A stretch of 64,000 bases of DNA from Halomarina pelagica (GCF_024228315.1 NZ_CP100454.1:3472001-3536000); one strand, 5' to 3'; positions 9,169 to 18,923 are shown, counted from the stretch's first letter. The notes: generated by a model from the letters alone, not told the origin. Made by a program: numbers and translations.

Positions 9169-9554
9169 ACGACTACGACCCCGGCCACTGCAACATCGGT
9201 CGCGCCGAGCGGTGGCGGCGATACCGCTACGCCGCGGTCGGGTTCGTCGGTGCCGTCGCGTACCTCGTCGTGATCGTCGCCGCCGGCGCGCCGAACGCGC
9301 TCGTGCTGGGCCTGTTCGTTCCTCTCGCGCTGGGCCTGGAGTGGCTCGTACAGGCGCGGACGGCCTTCTGCGTGCGCCTCGCCCTGGCCGGTCGCTACGA
9401 CTTCACCGGCTCGGGAGGCACCCGCGGCCTCGTCAGGAGCCCGGCGAACCGCCGAGCGGACGCGCGCGGCGCGCTCCGCGTGACGGTCTTCTCGATCACT
9501 GCCGCCGGGGTCGCGACGGCGGCGTGCTACGCCGCGTTCGTCCTGCTGCGCTAG
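9165..9554 (+). CDS. Small membrane protein, unknown function
   Basis: 129 residues. The conserved-looking N-terminus contains CNIGRAERWRRYR, followed by helices at about 23-42, 45-63 and 106-127. The Cys-Asn-Ile-Gly/Arg-rich cap followed by two close helices is a pattern I have seen in uncharacterised haloarchaeal and bacterial membrane proteins, but I cannot attach a function. Its stop (TAG) and the stop of the convergent gene share the palindrome CTAG at 9551-9554. Confidence 0.7.
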   Translation: MNDYDPGHCNIGRAERWRRYRYAAVGFVGAVAYLVVIVAAGAPNALVLGLFVPLALGLEWLVQARTAFCVRLALAGRYDFTGSGGTRGLVRSPANRRADARGALRVTVFSITAAGVATAACYAAFVLLR

Positions 9555-10219
9555 CGGACGCGGTAGGAGTCGCCGTCGGGGAGGAAGCGCCCGAGGTCCA
9601 CCTCGCGGTAGAAGTCGGTGGCCTGCAGGTCGGTCAGCGCGTCCACGAGTCGCTCCCTGTCGCCGTCGGTCCACTCGCTCGGGTCGCGGACGGGGTAGAC
9701 GAGGAAGCCACCCCCGAGGAGTTCGGTTCCGTGCAGGCTCGCCATGTCGTCTGCGAGCGTCGGGGGGCGGGCGGTGTACTGTTGGATGACGTGCCGCGTC
9801 GCGCGCTCGCCGACCGGCAGGAGGACGTGCGCGGCGATGGCTCGAAGCTCGGCGTCGAAGAACCGCTCCATCTCGACGTACTCGCGTTCGGTCGGCGTTC
9901 CCTCCACGACGCACATGTGCAGGTACGAGAGGAACGTCCGGTTCACCGTCGGGCGCTCGCCGGCCGTCTCGAGGAGTCCGGCGTCGACGAGCGCCCGCTG
10001 GAGACGCAACCCGGCGTCGTTCGTGAACGGAACGCCGACCTCCTCCCCGGACGACGCCGTCCCGCCCGCGGCCGAGCGCGGCTCGACGCCGCCGTGTACG
10101 CCGGGGTGGTCCCCGACGACGTGGAAGTCTGCGTTCGCGTCGCCGTACCCGGCGACGTACCGTTCACAGGGCGGACGCATCCCGAAGGGGTTGCTCGTGC
10201 GGTCGGTGACGTTCTCCAC
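9551..10219 (-). CDS. Uracil-DNA glycosylase-like protein
   Basis: 222 residues. The N-terminal block NPFGMRPPCERYVAGYGDAN is followed by ADFHVVGDHPGVHGG, which matches the water-activating and uracil-binding strand of UDG-superfamily proteins (compare GEaPG in family 4). VNRTFLSYLHMC would be the second conserved segment. Known of the superfamily: removal of deaminated bases from DNA. The Fe-S cysteines of family 4 are not all evident, so it may be a divergent haloarchaeal subfamily. It ends on the stop codon of the convergent membrane-protein gene. Confidence 0.75.
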   Translation of the reverse strand: MENVTDRTSNPFGMRPPCERYVAGYGDANADFHVVGDHPGVHGGVEPRSAAGGTASSGEEVGVPFTNDAGLRLQRALVDAGLLETAGERPTVNRTFLSYLHMCVVEGTPTEREYVEMERFFDAELRAIAAHVLLPVGERATRHVIQQYTARPPTLADDMASLHGTELLGGGFLVYPVRDPSEWTDGDRERLVDALTDLQATDFYREVDLGRFLPDGDSYRVR

Positions 10220-10311
10220 GCCGAGGCGTAGGCGAGTGGACGCAAAAGGTGGTACGATTCGGGTCGACGGGACCGATACTGCGAGTCGCGTCGCCGGCAG
10301 AGCGGGCGCGA

Positions 10312-11043
10312 CTACTCGACGGTCGCCGTCCGGTCCGCTTCCTCGCGACCGTCGGCGGAGCGTTCCTTCTCCGATTCCTCTCCGTCTCCCGCGTCCGGGC
10401 TCCGGTCCGCCTGCGCTTCGGTCGGCCTGTCCCCTTCGCCCGCCTCGTTCGTCTCCCCGCCGACGGTGCGCGGGTCGCCGGGGGCGAGGACGGCGACGGC
10501 GTAGTAGTCCGCCTCCTCGGGGACGTACACCGTCTCGTCCAGGTCGCGCTGCGCGCCCGCCTCGAGGCGGTACGCCCGCGTCTCGACCGTCCTGACGGTC
10601 GCTCCGTCGGGAGCGTAGAACGTGAGGACGACGACCGCGTCTGACGCCTCGCCCCGGTTGACGAGCATCCCCCGGAGGTGCGCCGTGGTCGCGACGGCGC
10701 GCGACACGTCCAGTTCCGACCCGTCCCGTTCGAGGCGGGGGGCGGACACGGAGAGGGTCTCGCTCGCGGCGGCAGACGCGTCCCGATACTGCCTGATCCG
10801 GTTCTCGATCGCCTGGGCGTACCAGTCGGCGTCGCCGGAGAGACGCTCGCGGAGCGCCAGCAGGCGCTCGTCGACGTCGTCCAGGACGGACGCCCGCCCG
10901 ACCTCCTCGCGCTCCGCGAGCCGGTCGAGCGCGTCGCGCAGGTCGCCGATCTCGTCGCTCACGTCGGCGTCAGATTCGCGCTCGATGCGATCGAGCACGT
11001 CGCCGACCGCCAGAATGGGCGGCAGGTCACGGTCGCGTGCCAT
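10312..11043 (-). CDS. Haloarchaeal protein of unknown function with acidic tail
   Basis: 243 residues. The first about 90 are predicted coiled-coil (EIGDLRDALDRLAEREE, LLALRERL), followed by a beta-rich segment (about 95-185, with LRGMLVNRGEASDAVVVLTFYAPDG split over strands) and a disordered Glu/Asp/Ser-rich tail. No enzyme motif is visible. It is divergent from pccB with 81 bp between starts. Confidence 0.7.
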   Translation of the reverse strand: MARDRDLPPILAVGDVLDRIERESDADVSDEIGDLRDALDRLAEREEVGRASVLDDVDERLLALRERLSGDADWYAQAIENRIRQYRDASAAASETLSVSAPRLERDGSELDVSRAVATTAHLRGMLVNRGEASDAVVVLTFYAPDGATVRTVETRAYRLEAGAQRDLDETVYVPEEADYYAVAVLAPGDPRTVGGETNEAGEGDRPTEAQADRSPDAGDGEESEKERSADGREEADRTATVE

Positions 11044-11124
11044 GGGCGGTCGTACTCGCGGCCGGCCGATAGGTGTTTCCCGGTACCCTTTTGAGGCGGC
11101 TACACGGACCCCCGATACTCAACC

Positions 11125-12675
11125 ATGACGATGGAGGACCGGATCGAGGAGTTGCGCGAGAAGAGCGCGCGCGCCGAACTGGGAGGCGGCGAGGACCGAA
11201 TCGAGGCCCAGCACGACCGCGGGAAGCTGACCGCCCGCGAGCGCGTCGAGTACTTCCTCGACGAGGGGACGTTCGAGGAGTTCGACCAGTTGCGTACCCA
11301 CCGTAGCCACAACTTCGGCATGGAGGAGCGCCAGATCCCCGGCGACGGCGTCGTGACGGGCTACGGCGAGGTCGACGGCCGCCAGGTGTTCGTCTTCGCC
11401 CACGACTTCACCGTCTTCGGCGGGTCGCTCGGCGAGGTGTTCGCCGAGAAGGTCTGCAAGGTGATGGATCGAGCGATGGAGGTCGGCGCGCCCATCGTCG
11501 GGCTCAACGACTCCGCGGGCGCGCGCATCCAGGAGGGCGTCGCCTCGCTCGCGGGCTACGCCGACATCTTCCACCGCAACCAGCAGGCCAGCGGCGTCGT
11601 CCCGCAGATCTCGGCCATCATGGGTCCGTGCGCCGGCGGGGCGGTCTACTCGCCCGCCATCACGGACTTCGTCTTCATGGTGCAGGAGACGAGCCACATG
11701 TTCATCACCGGCCCCGAGGTCATCAAGACCGTCACGGGCGAGGAGGTCGGCTTCGAGGAACTCGGCGGCGCGGAGACCCACGCCGGAACCAGCGGCGTCG
11801 CCCACTTCTCCGAGGCGGACGAGGAGGGGGCGCTCGACGACATCAGACACCTGCTCTCGTACCTGCCGTCGAACAACGTCGAGGACCCGCCGCGGGTCGA
11901 GCCGTGGGACGACCCCGAGCGCGCCGACGAGGACCTCCTCGACATCGTCCCCGACAGGCCACAGAAGCCCTACGACATAATCGACGTCGTCGACGGCGTC
12001 GTGGACGTGGACTCGTTCTTCGAGGTGCAGCGCTCCTACGCGCGCAACCTCGTCGTCGGCTTCGCCCGCCTCGACGGCCACTCGGTGGGGATCGTGGCGA
12101 ACCAGCCGCGCGTGAACGCGGGGACGCTCGACATCGACGCCTCGCTCAAGGGCGCGCGGTTCGTGCGCTTCTGCGACGCGTTCAACGTCCCGATCGTGAC
12201 GTTCGTGGACGTGCCGGGGTTCATGCCCGGCACCGATCAGGAACACGGCGGCATCATCAAACACGGCGCGAAGTTGCTCTACGCCTACTCCGAGGCGACG
12301 GTCCCGCTGCTCACCGTCATCACGCGCAAGGCCTACGGGGGCGCGTACGACGTCATGGCGTCGAAACACATCGGCGCGGACGTCAACTACGCCTGGCCGA
12401 CCGCCGAGATCGCGGTCATGGGACCCCAGGGCGCGGTGAACATCCTCTACCGCGAGGAACTCGCCGACGCCGACGATCCGGAGACGCGCCGCGAGGAACT
12501 CATCGACGAGTACCGCGAGGCGTTCGCCAGCCCCTACGTGGCGGCGGACCGCGGGTTCGTCGACGCCGTGCTCGAACCGACCGACACCCGTCGACGGCTC
12601 GTCCACGACCTGGAGATGCTCCGGAGCAAGCGCAAGCAGCAGCCGAGCCGCAAGCACGGCAACATACCCCTATGA
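11125..12675 (+). CDS. pccB: Acyl-CoA (propionyl-CoA) carboxylase, carboxyltransferase subunit
   Basis: 516 residues, full length for PccB/methylmalonyl-CoA carboxyltransferases. Two crotonase-type halves are seen: the N-terminal one with [27 protein letters not shown] and [13 protein letters not shown] (oxyanion-hole glycines), and the C-terminal one with [18 protein letters not shown] and [13 protein letters not shown]. It transfers CO2 from carboxybiotin to propionyl- or acetyl-CoA; with the carboxylase subunit at 14957 and PccX it should form the haloarchaeal propionyl-CoA carboxylase. It overlaps pccX by 4 bp. Confidence 0.95.
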   Translation: MTMEDRIEELREKSARAELGGGEDRIEAQHDRGKLTARERVEYFLDEGTFEEFDQLRTHRSHNFGMEERQIPGDGVVTGYGEVDGRQVFVFAHDFTVFGGSLGEVFAEKVCKVMDRAMEVGAPIVGLNDSAGARIQEGVASLAGYADIFHRNQQASGVVPQISAIMGPCAGGAVYSPAITDFVFMVQETSHMFITGPEVIKTVTGEEVGFEELGGAETHAGTSGVAHFSEADEEGALDDIRHLLSYLPSNNVEDPPRVEPWDDPERADEDLLDIVPDRPQKPYDIIDVVDGVVDVDSFFEVQRSYARNLVVGFARLDGHSVGIVANQPRVNAGTLDIDASLKGARFVRFCDAFNVPIVTFVDVPGFMPGTDQEHGGIIKHGAKLLYAYSEATVPLLTVITRKAYGGAYDVMASKHIGADVNYAWPTAEIAVMGPQGAVNILYREELADADDPETRREELIDEYREAFASPYVAADRGFVDAVLEPTDTRRRLVHDLEMLRSKRKQQPSRKHGNIPL

Positions 12676-12917
12676 GGATCGGACTCCCGGAGGACGCGGA
12701 CTCGGACGAGGCCGCCGCCATCGTCGCCGCGCTGAACGCCCACCTCAGCCGGCAGGCGGCGCTCCTCGCCGCGAACGGCGAGGAGGGGGAGACGTGGGAC
12801 GGCAGGCGCTGGGCGTTCGCGGGGCGGGTCGAGGCGACGCGCCGCCGCACGCGCCGCGTGCCGGAGTTCGCGCCGACCGACCCCTGGACGGCGGCGGGGC
12901 GCGCCGAGCGCTTCTGA
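12672..12917 (+). CDS. pccX: Small accessory subunit of acyl-CoA carboxylase (PccX-like)
   Basis: 81 residues, ATGA overlap with pccB. It resembles the small epsilon-like subunit of actinobacterial acyl-CoA carboxylases and PccX described for Haloferax mediterranei propionyl-CoA carboxylase: an acidic helix with [20 protein letters not shown], then a short basic region ending in [13 protein letters not shown]. The [11 protein letters not shown] block is typical. Inferred role: stabilising or activating the carboxyltransferase/biotin carboxylase complex. Confidence 0.85.
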   Translation: MRIGLPEDADSDEAAAIVAALNAHLSRQAALLAANGEEGETWDGRRWAFAGRVEATRRRTRRVPEFAPTDPWTAAGRAERF

Positions 12918-13016
12918 CTCCGTCAGTAATCCTCTCTCCGATCGGTGGGGAATTCGCCGTCGCGTTCGAACCGCGGCCGGTGGTCGAGTACTAGCGCCTT
13001 CGATCGACGGGAGTCC

Positions 13017-13397
13017 TCAGTGCGTTTCGACGGCGATCTCGCCCACTCGCTCGAACTCGTCGACGTTTCGGGTGAGGACGTTCTCGTCGCGTTCGGCGGC
13101 CGTTCCTGCGATGAGTGCGTCGACCGACCCGATCTCCTCGCCGCGCGATCGGAGGGTTCGCTGGATGCTGATCGCCCGCCGTGTCGCAGCGCGTCCGAGC
13201 GGCACAACCGTCATCGCCGCGACGATCCGTTCGTACCGCTCGCGCTCGTCCGTTCCGTGTAATCCGACGCCGACCTCGAACGCGGTGAGTACCGAGAACG
13301 CAACTGGCGTCGACGCCTCGGCCAGTTCGTCGAGTTTCGCTTTCGCATCCGGATCGCGATCGATCAAATCGATGAGAAACGTCGAGTCGAGAAGCAT
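13017..13397 (-). CDS. vapC: VapC-type PIN-domain toxin
   Basis: 126 residues with the PIN nuclease layout: LLDSTFLIDLI (first Asp), FEVGVGL (Glu), GSVDALIAGTA (third acid) and LTRNVDEFERV (last acid). Known of the family: Mg-dependent endoribonuclease, often tRNA-specific. Its start follows the antitoxin stop directly (TGAATG), so the two are translationally coupled. The module sits between pccX and the biotin carboxylase gene. Confidence 0.9.
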   Translation of the reverse strand: MLLDSTFLIDLIDRDPDAKAKLDELAEASTPVAFSVLTAFEVGVGLHGTDERERYERIVAAMTVVPLGRAATRRAISIQRTLRSRGEEIGSVDALIAGTAAERDENVLTRNVDEFERVGEIAVETH

Positions 13398-13712
13398 TCA
13401 CTTCCCGTCCGATAGTTCTCTGCGCGTCCGGTCGATCCGCTCGTCGAACTCCTCGCGGAACGCACGCGATCGTTCCCGAACGCGCCCCGCCTCGGCCTCG
13501 TCGACGAGGCCGATCAGGCCGTACAACGGGGCTGCGGGCGGCTCCTCGTCCGTCGAGGACCGTCCTCCGTTCACGCCCTCGGCGATCGCTTCGTCGAGAT
13601 TTTCGAGAGCGACGACTCGCGTTTCGCCCCGTCCGGCGATACCAGTCTCCGTATCCTCCGCAACCCACCGCCCGTTCTCCTCGGTGAGGATGATCCGTCG
13701 AGTGGCGCTCAT
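13398..13712 (-). CDS. vapB: Antitoxin partner of VapC (HicB-like N-terminus)
   Basis: 104 residues. The first about 45 (IILTEENGRWVAEDTETGIA, GRGETRVVALENLDEAI) form a HicB/UPF0150-like strand-strand-helix fold; the C-terminal part is charged and helical (EEFDERIDRTRRELSDGK) and would wrap the toxin. It has a 4-bp ATGA overlap with the upstream HTH gene and no gap to vapC. Confidence 0.85.
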   Translation of the reverse strand: MSATRRIILTEENGRWVAEDTETGIAGRGETRVVALENLDEAIAEGVNGGRSSTDEEPPAAPLYGLIGLVDEAEAGRVRERSRAFREEFDERIDRTRRELSDGK

Positions 13713-13948
13713 GCGTGCTCCTCCTCGGCGGTGAACCAGACGAGCGTCCGACCGACTTTCTTACTCGATACCTTTCCGGCGTCGCGAAGTCGCCGGAGCC
13801 GGTAGTCGGCGTTTTGCCTCGCGCATCCGACCGCCTCGGCGACTTCCATCGTTCCGGCGGGTTCGTACTCCCGAACCGCGGCGAGGATCTCCTCGGCGGA
13901 GTACGTCGGCTCGTACCGGCCGCGCTCGTCACGAGTCCGCGTGTCCAT
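13709..13948 (-). CDS. Winged-helix regulator, first gene of the VapBC module
   Basis: 79 residues from the ATG at 13948. The N-terminal tag DERGRYEPTYSAEEI is followed by a helix-turn-helix (EVAEAVGCARQNADYRLRRL) and a wing (SSKKVGRTLVWF). The same GRY-tagged mini-HTH occurs three more times in this window (50178, 51894, 45863), each near small genes or toxins. Inferred role: operator-binding repressor of its own operon, with DNA binding separated from toxin neutralisation. Confidence 0.85.
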   Translation of the reverse strand: MDTRTRDERGRYEPTYSAEEILAAVREYEPAGTMEVAEAVGCARQNADYRLRRLRDAGKVSSKKVGRTLVWFTAEEEHA

Positions 13949-14155
13949 GTCGCGAGCTACGGCCCTGAGCGACTTACGCTTTGCTCTGTGGAATATGGAG
14001 ATCCGATCACCTCTCGCTCTGTAGCGTGAGGGTCGAGGATGGGGACTCTGCGGCGTTGTACCGTGAAAACGTCTGTATGACATAATTCCGACTGATTGAA
14101 CAACGGATTATTCATCAGTCACGAACGCGAATTCGATCGCGCGGAGCGGTTCTGA

Positions 14156-14845
14156 CTACCCGACTACTCGCCAGTCGTCCACGATGACGCCGTCTACGCC
14201 CGCCCGTCGGAGTTTTCTGACCGAGCGGCGGTTCGGGACGGTCCACGCGTTCACCGACAGCCCGAGGTCCTGCGCCCGCGCGACGCGCCGCACGCCGTCC
14301 AGACAGAGCCGGTACTCGGGGTGGGCGTACTCGCAGCCGAGTTTCCGCGCCCGACTGATCCCGCGCCGCCACGACCGACTCTTCGTCGTGAACTCGCGGG
14401 AGAAGAGGTAGCCGCGCGGGAGGTCACTCCGCGCGCCCACCTCCCGCAGCGCCGCCCGCTCGAACGACGAGACGACGACCTCGTTCTCGACGCCCTCCAG
14501 GAGGCGGACGACCTCGCGGCCCAGCCCCGCGTGCTTCAGTTCGACGTTGACGCCGACCGCGGGGGGAACGGCGTCGAGGAGTTCGGACAGGAGGGGGATC
14601 CGCTCGTCGCTCCCGTCGACGGTGAGCGTCCGGAGGGTGGCCCAGTCGGTCCGGCTCACCCGGCCCTCCGCGCCCGTGAGGCGACCGAGGCGCTCGTCGT
14701 GGAAGACGACGAGTTCGCCCGAACCGCACCGTCGCACGTCCGCCTCGATCGCGTCGACGTGCGGCGCGGCGCGCTCGACGGCGAGGAGCGTGTTCTCGGG
14801 CGCGTGGGCGGGACACCCCCGGTGTCCGATACAACGCATACCCAA
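14156..14845 (-). CDS. Glycerophosphodiester phosphodiesterase family protein
   Basis: 229 residues. CIGHRGCPAHAPENTLLA at the N-terminus supplies the catalytic His and the Glu of HRG...PENT; EADVRR and VVFHDERLGRLT give the second His/Asp set; VNVELK carries the metal-binding Glu. Known of the family: Ca/Mg-dependent hydrolysis of glycerophosphodiesters; in archaea it may act on archaeal lipid headgroups. Start either MGM at 14845 or the second Met 6 bp downstream. Confidence 0.9.
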   Translation of the reverse strand: MGMRCIGHRGCPAHAPENTLLAVERAAPHVDAIEADVRRCGSGELVVFHDERLGRLTGAEGRVSRTDWATLRTLTVDGSDERIPLLSELLDAVPPAVGVNVELKHAGLGREVVRLLEGVENEVVVSSFERAALREVGARSDLPRGYLFSREFTTKSRSWRRGISRARKLGCEYAHPEYRLCLDGVRRVARAQDLGLSVNAWTVPNRRSVRKLRRAGVDGVIVDDWRVVG

Positions 14846-14925
14846 CCAGTTCGCCGGGGGAGCACATGAAGCATGGTACTCGAGGGCGTGTCCGTTCCGT
14901 GAGAATCGCGGGACGCTTCACGTAC

Positions 14926-14947
14926 ATTTATCAGGCAACTCCTGATA
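14926..14947 (+). promoter_or_regulatory. TATA-like box and 7-bp inverted repeat before the carboxylase alpha gene
   Basis: ATTTATC (14926-14932) is about 28 bp from the ATG at 14957. It overlaps TATCAGG (14929-14935), which pairs with CCTGATA (14941-14947) around CAACT. A repressor bound here would cover the TATA box and the transcription start. The BirA homologue at 19759 has a DNA-binding domain and is one possible ligand. Confidence 0.5.
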
Positions 14948-14956
14948 TGGACGGGC

Positions 14957-16819
14957 ATGTTCGAGAAGGTTCTCGTCGCCAACCGAGGTGAGATCGCGGT
15001 GCGCGTGATGCGCGCCTGTGAGGAACTCGGCATCTCGACGGTCGCCGTCTACAGTGAAGCGGACAAGAACGCGGGCCACGTCCGGTACGCGGACGAGGCG
15101 TACAACGTCGGACCGGCGCGTGCCGCCGAGTCGTACCTGGACCAGGAGGCGATCGTCGACGCCGCCCGAAAGGCGGGTGCCGACGCGATCCACCCCGGCT
15201 ACGGGTTCCTCGCCGAGAACGCCGAGTTCGCCGCGCGCGTCGAGGACGAGGACGGAATCACGTGGATCGGCCCGTCGAGCGACTCGATGGAGCAACTCGG
15301 CGAGAAGACGAAGGCGCGGAAGGTGATGCAGGAGGCGGGCGTGCCGATCGTCCCCGGCACGACCGAGCCGGTCGAGTCCGTCGAGGAGATCCACGCGTTC
15401 GGCGAGGAACACGGCTACCCCATCGCCATCAAGGCCGAGGGCGGCGGCGGCGGTCGCGGGATGAAGGTCGTCCACGACCCTGACGAGGCCGAGGAGCAAC
15501 TCGAGAGCGCGAAGCGCGAGGGCGAGGCGTACTTCGACAACCCCTCGGTCTACCTCGAACGCTACCTCGAAGCGCCCCGGCACATCGAGGTGCAGATCGT
15601 CGCCGACCACCACGGCAACGTCCGCCACCTCGGCGAGCGCGACTGCTCGCTCCAGCGCCGCCACCAGAAAATCATCGAGGAGGCACCCTCCCCGGCGCTC
15701 GCGGACGACCTCCGCGAGCGCATCGGCGAGTCCGCCCGCCGGGGCGTCGCCGCGTCCGACTACGTCAACGCGGGAACGGTCGAGTTCCTCGTCGAGGAAG
15801 ATCCCGACCGCGACGCCGACGAAGTGCTCGGCGGGGACGCGGACTTCTACTTCCTCGAAGTGAACACGCGCATCCAGGTCGAGCACACCGCCACGGAGGA
15901 GATCACGGGGATCGACATCGTGAAGTGGCAGATCCGCGTCGCCGCGGGCGAGGAACTCGCCTTCGCACAGGACGACGTCGAGATCGACGGCCACGCGATG
16001 GAGTTCCGCATCAACGCGGAGAACGCGGCCAACGGCTTCGCGCCGGCGACCGGGAAACTCGAGACGTACGACCCGCCGGGCGGCATCGGCGTCCGCATGG
16101 ACGACGCCCTCAGACAGGGCGACACGGTCGTCGGCGACTACGACTCGATGATCGCGAAGCTGATCGTCTGGGGGCAGGACCGCGAGGAGTGCATCGCGCG
16201 CTCGAAGCGCGCGCTCCGCGAGTTCGACGTCGAGGGCGTCGTGACGGTCATCCCCTTCCACCGTCTCATGCTCACCGACGAGGCGTTCGTCTCCGGCACG
16301 CACACGACGAACTACCTCGACAACGAACTCGACACCGCCGAACTGGAAGCCGCACAGGAGCGGTGGGGCCCCGCGGGCACCGCGGACGAGGGTGACGACG
16401 AGGAGGTCACCGAGCGCGAGTTCACCGTCGAGGTCAACGGCAAGCGCTTCGAGGTGAGCCTGGAGGAGCGCGGCGGTCCGGCGCTCCCCGCTGCGGGCGG
16501 TTCGAGCGGTTCGGGCGGTTCGGGCGCACCCCAGCGCCAGCGTCGCTCCTCGCGCGGTGGGGGCGATGGAAGCGACGGAAGCAGCGGTGCGGCCGTGAGC
16601 GCGGAGGGCGAACAGGTCGACGCCGAGATGCAGGGGACGATCCTCTCGGTGAACGTCGCGGAGGGCGACGAGGTCAGCGCGGGCGACGTGCTCTGCGTGC
16701 TCGAGGCGATGAAGATGGAGAACGACGTCGTCGCCGAGCGCGGCGGCACCGTCACCCAGGTGGCCGTCGAGGAGGGACAGAGCGTCGACATGGGCGACGT
16801 GCTCGTCGTCATCGACTGA
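14957..16819 (+). CDS. pccA: Acyl-CoA carboxylase biotin carboxylase / biotin carrier subunit
   Basis: 620 residues. The biotin carboxylase N-domain begins [19 protein letters not shown]; the ATP-grasp domain has the glycine loop [12 protein letters not shown] and the R-containing [12 protein letters not shown]; a Gly/Ser-rich linker spans about 510-540; the C-terminal biotinyl domain carries EAMKM with the biotinylated lysine at about 586. It carboxylates biotin using ATP and bicarbonate and delivers it to PccB. The gene is separated from pccBX by a VapBC module and a GDPD gene. BirA at 19759 is the expected ligase. Confidence 0.96.
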   Translation: MFEKVLVANRGEIAVRVMRACEELGISTVAVYSEADKNAGHVRYADEAYNVGPARAAESYLDQEAIVDAARKAGADAIHPGYGFLAENAEFAARVEDEDGITWIGPSSDSMEQLGEKTKARKVMQEAGVPIVPGTTEPVESVEEIHAFGEEHGYPIAIKAEGGGGGRGMKVVHDPDEAEEQLESAKREGEAYFDNPSVYLERYLEAPRHIEVQIVADHHGNVRHLGERDCSLQRRHQKIIEEAPSPALADDLRERIGESARRGVAASDYVNAGTVEFLVEEDPDRDADEVLGGDADFYFLEVNTRIQVEHTATEEITGIDIVKWQIRVAAGEELAFAQDDVEIDGHAMEFRINAENAANGFAPATGKLETYDPPGGIGVRMDDALRQGDTVVGDYDSMIAKLIVWGQDREECIARSKRALREFDVEGVVTVIPFHRLMLTDEAFVSGTHTTNYLDNELDTAELEAAQERWGPAGTADEGDDEEVTEREFTVEVNGKRFEVSLEERGGPALPAAGGSSGSGGSGAPQRQRRSSRGGGDGSDGSSGAAVSAEGEQVDAEMQGTILSVNVAEGDEVSAGDVLCVLEAMKMENDVVAERGGTVTQVAVEEGQSVDMGDVLVVID

Positions 16820-16895
16820 ACGGCGTGAACCGGGGCGACGCGGGTCGCCTCCGTCGCGTCGCATCCCGCGGTGGGACTACCGTCACCGACTGCGA

Positions 16896-18251
16896 CTACT
16901 GCGTGCTGTTGTTCGTGGCGTTCGTCTCGTTGGTGACGTTCGTCACGTTGTCCGAGACGTTGGTGTCGTTCGTGAGATTGTCCGACACGTTCGTGTCGTT
17001 CGTCACGTTCGTCGCGTTGCCGTTCGCCCCGCCGACCGCGTCGCCGCCGAGGTCGATCGGCGTCACCTCGAGCGGCGAGACGGCGTCGACCGTCGCCACT
17101 GTCGAGAGCGGCTGGTCGTCGGTCGCCAGCCCGGAGACGTCCGTCGCGTTGCCGGTCACGTTAGTCTCGTTACCGGTGACGTTGGTATCGTTCGTGTCGT
17201 TGGTGACGTTGGTGACGTTGTCGGAGACGTTCGTGTCGTTCGTGAGGTTCGTCGCGTTGCCGGTGACGTTCGTGGCGTTCGTCTCGTTGGTACCGTTGGT
17301 GAGGTTGTCCGAGACGTTGGTGTCGTTGGTGAGGTTGGTCGCGTTCGTGTCGTTGGTGACGTTAGTGACGTTGGTGTCGTTCGTCTCGTTAGTGACGTTC
17401 GTCACGTTGTCGGAGACGTTCGTGTCGTTCGTGAGGTTGGTGTCGTTCGAGACGTTCGTCTCGTTGTCCGCGACCGCGCCCGCCGCCTCGGGAGCGGCTT
17501 CGCCGATGACGTAGATGGTCGACTTCGTCCCGCTCGGGAAGTACGCCTGCAGGACGGCCACGGGCGACCCGCCGGACTGGATCTGCAGCACCTGCCAGCC
17601 GTTCTCGACCAGGACGTAGTCGCTCACCGCGCTAAACTCGACGCTCTCGGCGACCGTCTCGTCGCCGAGGACGATGTCGACGGCACCCGCGTCGGGCGAG
17701 GCGTGGACGAACCGGACCGCCGCCTGCCCGGAGGAGGGGTCGGGGTTCCCCCGGCCCTCGACGTCCTCGATCACCTGCGCTTCGAGCGCGGGTTCGTCGT
17801 TCTCCGGCGCGGCCTCGCCGACGGCGAGAACCGTGAAGTCACGCCCGTTCGTCACCCTGAACTCGGGGACGTCGATCAGGACCGTCCCGGGGTCGTCGGC
17901 GGGCGTCACCTTCAGCGCGTAGGTACCGACCGGCACCTCGAAGTACCGCGCCGTAGTGCTCGGCTCGAAGTTCCCGTACTCGAGACCGGCGAGCACCGGG
18001 GACGAACTCGCCGGGTCGAACTCGGCGTCGAACCCGAGGAACACGTCCACCGGGGGCGCGTCGGGGGCGAGGTGACCGATCCGAACGCCGCCGGTCTTGA
18101 GCCCGCCCTCGCTGCCGGGGAACGTGCCGCTGTCCGTGCTCTCGTCCCCGTCCTGCTGGCTCGCCGTGACGAATCCGGCGCCACCGACCGCGCTCGCCGC
18201 ACCCGCTACGCCGAGCAACTTGAGAACCGTCCGTCGGTTTGTATCTGTCAT
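16896..18251 (-). CDS. Tat-exported DUF4397-type protein with long N-glycosylation sequon array
   Basis: 451 residues from the ATG at 18251. TNRRTVLKLLGVAGAASAVG is a Tat signal. Residues about 55-250 contain two DUF4397-like halves: HLAPDAPPVDVFLGFD, then VRFVHASPDAGAVDIVLGD. Residues about 265-375 and 415-451 are near-pure repeats of Asn-x-Thr/Ser, with Asp, Val, Glu, Ala or Leu as x. Known: haloarchaea N-glycosylate Asn-x-Ser/Thr on exported proteins, so this tail could be extremely glycosylated. A minus-strand TATA-like ATAAAAAT box lies about 35 bp upstream. Confidence 0.85.
   Translation of the reverse strand: MTDTNRRTVLKLLGVAGAASAVGGAGFVTASQQDGDESTDSGTFPGSEGGLKTGGVRIGHLAPDAPPVDVFLGFDAEFDPASSSPVLAGLEYGNFEPSTTARYFEVPVGTYALKVTPADDPGTVLIDVPEFRVTNGRDFTVLAVGEAAPENDEPALEAQVIEDVEGRGNPDPSSGQAAVRFVHASPDAGAVDIVLGDETVAESVEFSAVSDYVLVENGWQVLQIQSGGSPVAVLQAYFPSGTKSTIYVIGEAAPEAAGAVADNETNVSNDTNLTNDTNVSDNVTNVTNETNDTNVTNVTNDTNATNLTNDTNVSDNLTNGTNETNATNVTGNATNLTNDTNVSDNVTNVTNDTNDTNVTGNETNVTGNATDVSGLATDDQPLSTVATVDAVSPLEVTPIDLGGDAVGGANGNATNVTNDTNVSDNLTNDTNVSDNVTNVTNETNATNNSTQ
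16905..17465. repeat. Degenerate short tandem repeats encoding Asn-x-Thr units
   Basis: The plus strand repeats units such as GTTCGTGTCGTTGGTGACG with synonymous variation (TTCGTC, TTGGTG, TTCGTG), interrupted at about 17020-17160 by non-repetitive coding DNA. Codon variation within identical peptide units shows the array is kept at protein level rather than being a fresh slippage product. Confidence 0.8.
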
Positions 18252-18595
18252 GGGGTCTTCAACCAAGGTACTCTGATTAGATTTTTATCGATTTCCCCAA
18301 TTTAGACCCCAATAACCCTCCGAAAATTATTCTAATTGGGCGGATCGGGCATAGATACATCGCTAAATCCCGTACCAAGTATCAAAATTTCCAGTCGTGG
18401 TAGTGTGTCGGTGTGCTGATCTACTCTAACGGGGGCGCTAGCCGCAGGGGATAAACGCGTGCCGCCCCTCGGTACGCCCGAGAGGGTCGCCGCTCGCGTG
18501 CCGGGCCACCTGCGCGGTGAGTGACCAGCTATGGAGAGACGATCACAATCAGCACGGCGAGGAGCGCGTGCCTTCGACACCCGGGGAAGCGAACG
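18252..18595. other. Intergenic region with divergent promoters
   Basis: AT-rich DNA at 18270-18400 holds the promoter of the DUF4397 gene (TATA-like about 18281-18288, minus). The remainder up to the HTH gene at 18596 shows no gene; open frames across it are in improbable codons. Confidence 0.5.
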
Positions 18596-18871
18596 ATGAA
18601 GGGGGATCTCTGGTACGTCCTGGCCGGTACGCGCGGGGGGCGCAATCGAACCAGGTTGCTCCAGGCGGTCGCGGAGCGACCGCGCAATGCGAATCAGCTC
18701 GCGTCGGCACTCGATCTCGATTACAAGACGGTCCGTCACCACCTGCAGGTGCTCCAGTCGAACGGCATCGTCGAGGAGGGCGGGGGCGGGTACGGTGCGG
18801 TGTACCTCCCGAGCGACCGCGTGCGCCACCACTGGGAAACCGTCGAGGAGATCATCGCGAAGACCGACTGA
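18596..18871 (+). CDS. Winged-helix transcriptional regulator (ArsR-like)
   Basis: 91 residues from the ATG at 18596. RNRTRLLQAVAERPRNANQL and LDLDYKTVRHHLQVLQSNGI form the HTH with recognition helix; GGGYGAVYLPSD is the wing. The start is set where the typical MKGDLWYVL begins. It is followed after 52 bp by a small membrane-protein gene; HTH/membrane pairs like this are common in haloarchaea and may sense a membrane or envelope signal (inference). Confidence 0.85.
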   Translation: MKGDLWYVLAGTRGGRNRTRLLQAVAERPRNANQLASALDLDYKTVRHHLQVLQSNGIVEEGGGGYGAVYLPSDRVRHHWETVEEIIAKTD

Positions 18872-18923
18872 TTCGGGCCGGAGTTGGGAAAGTCTATTCG
18901 CCCCCTCGTTTCCGAAACGGGGC

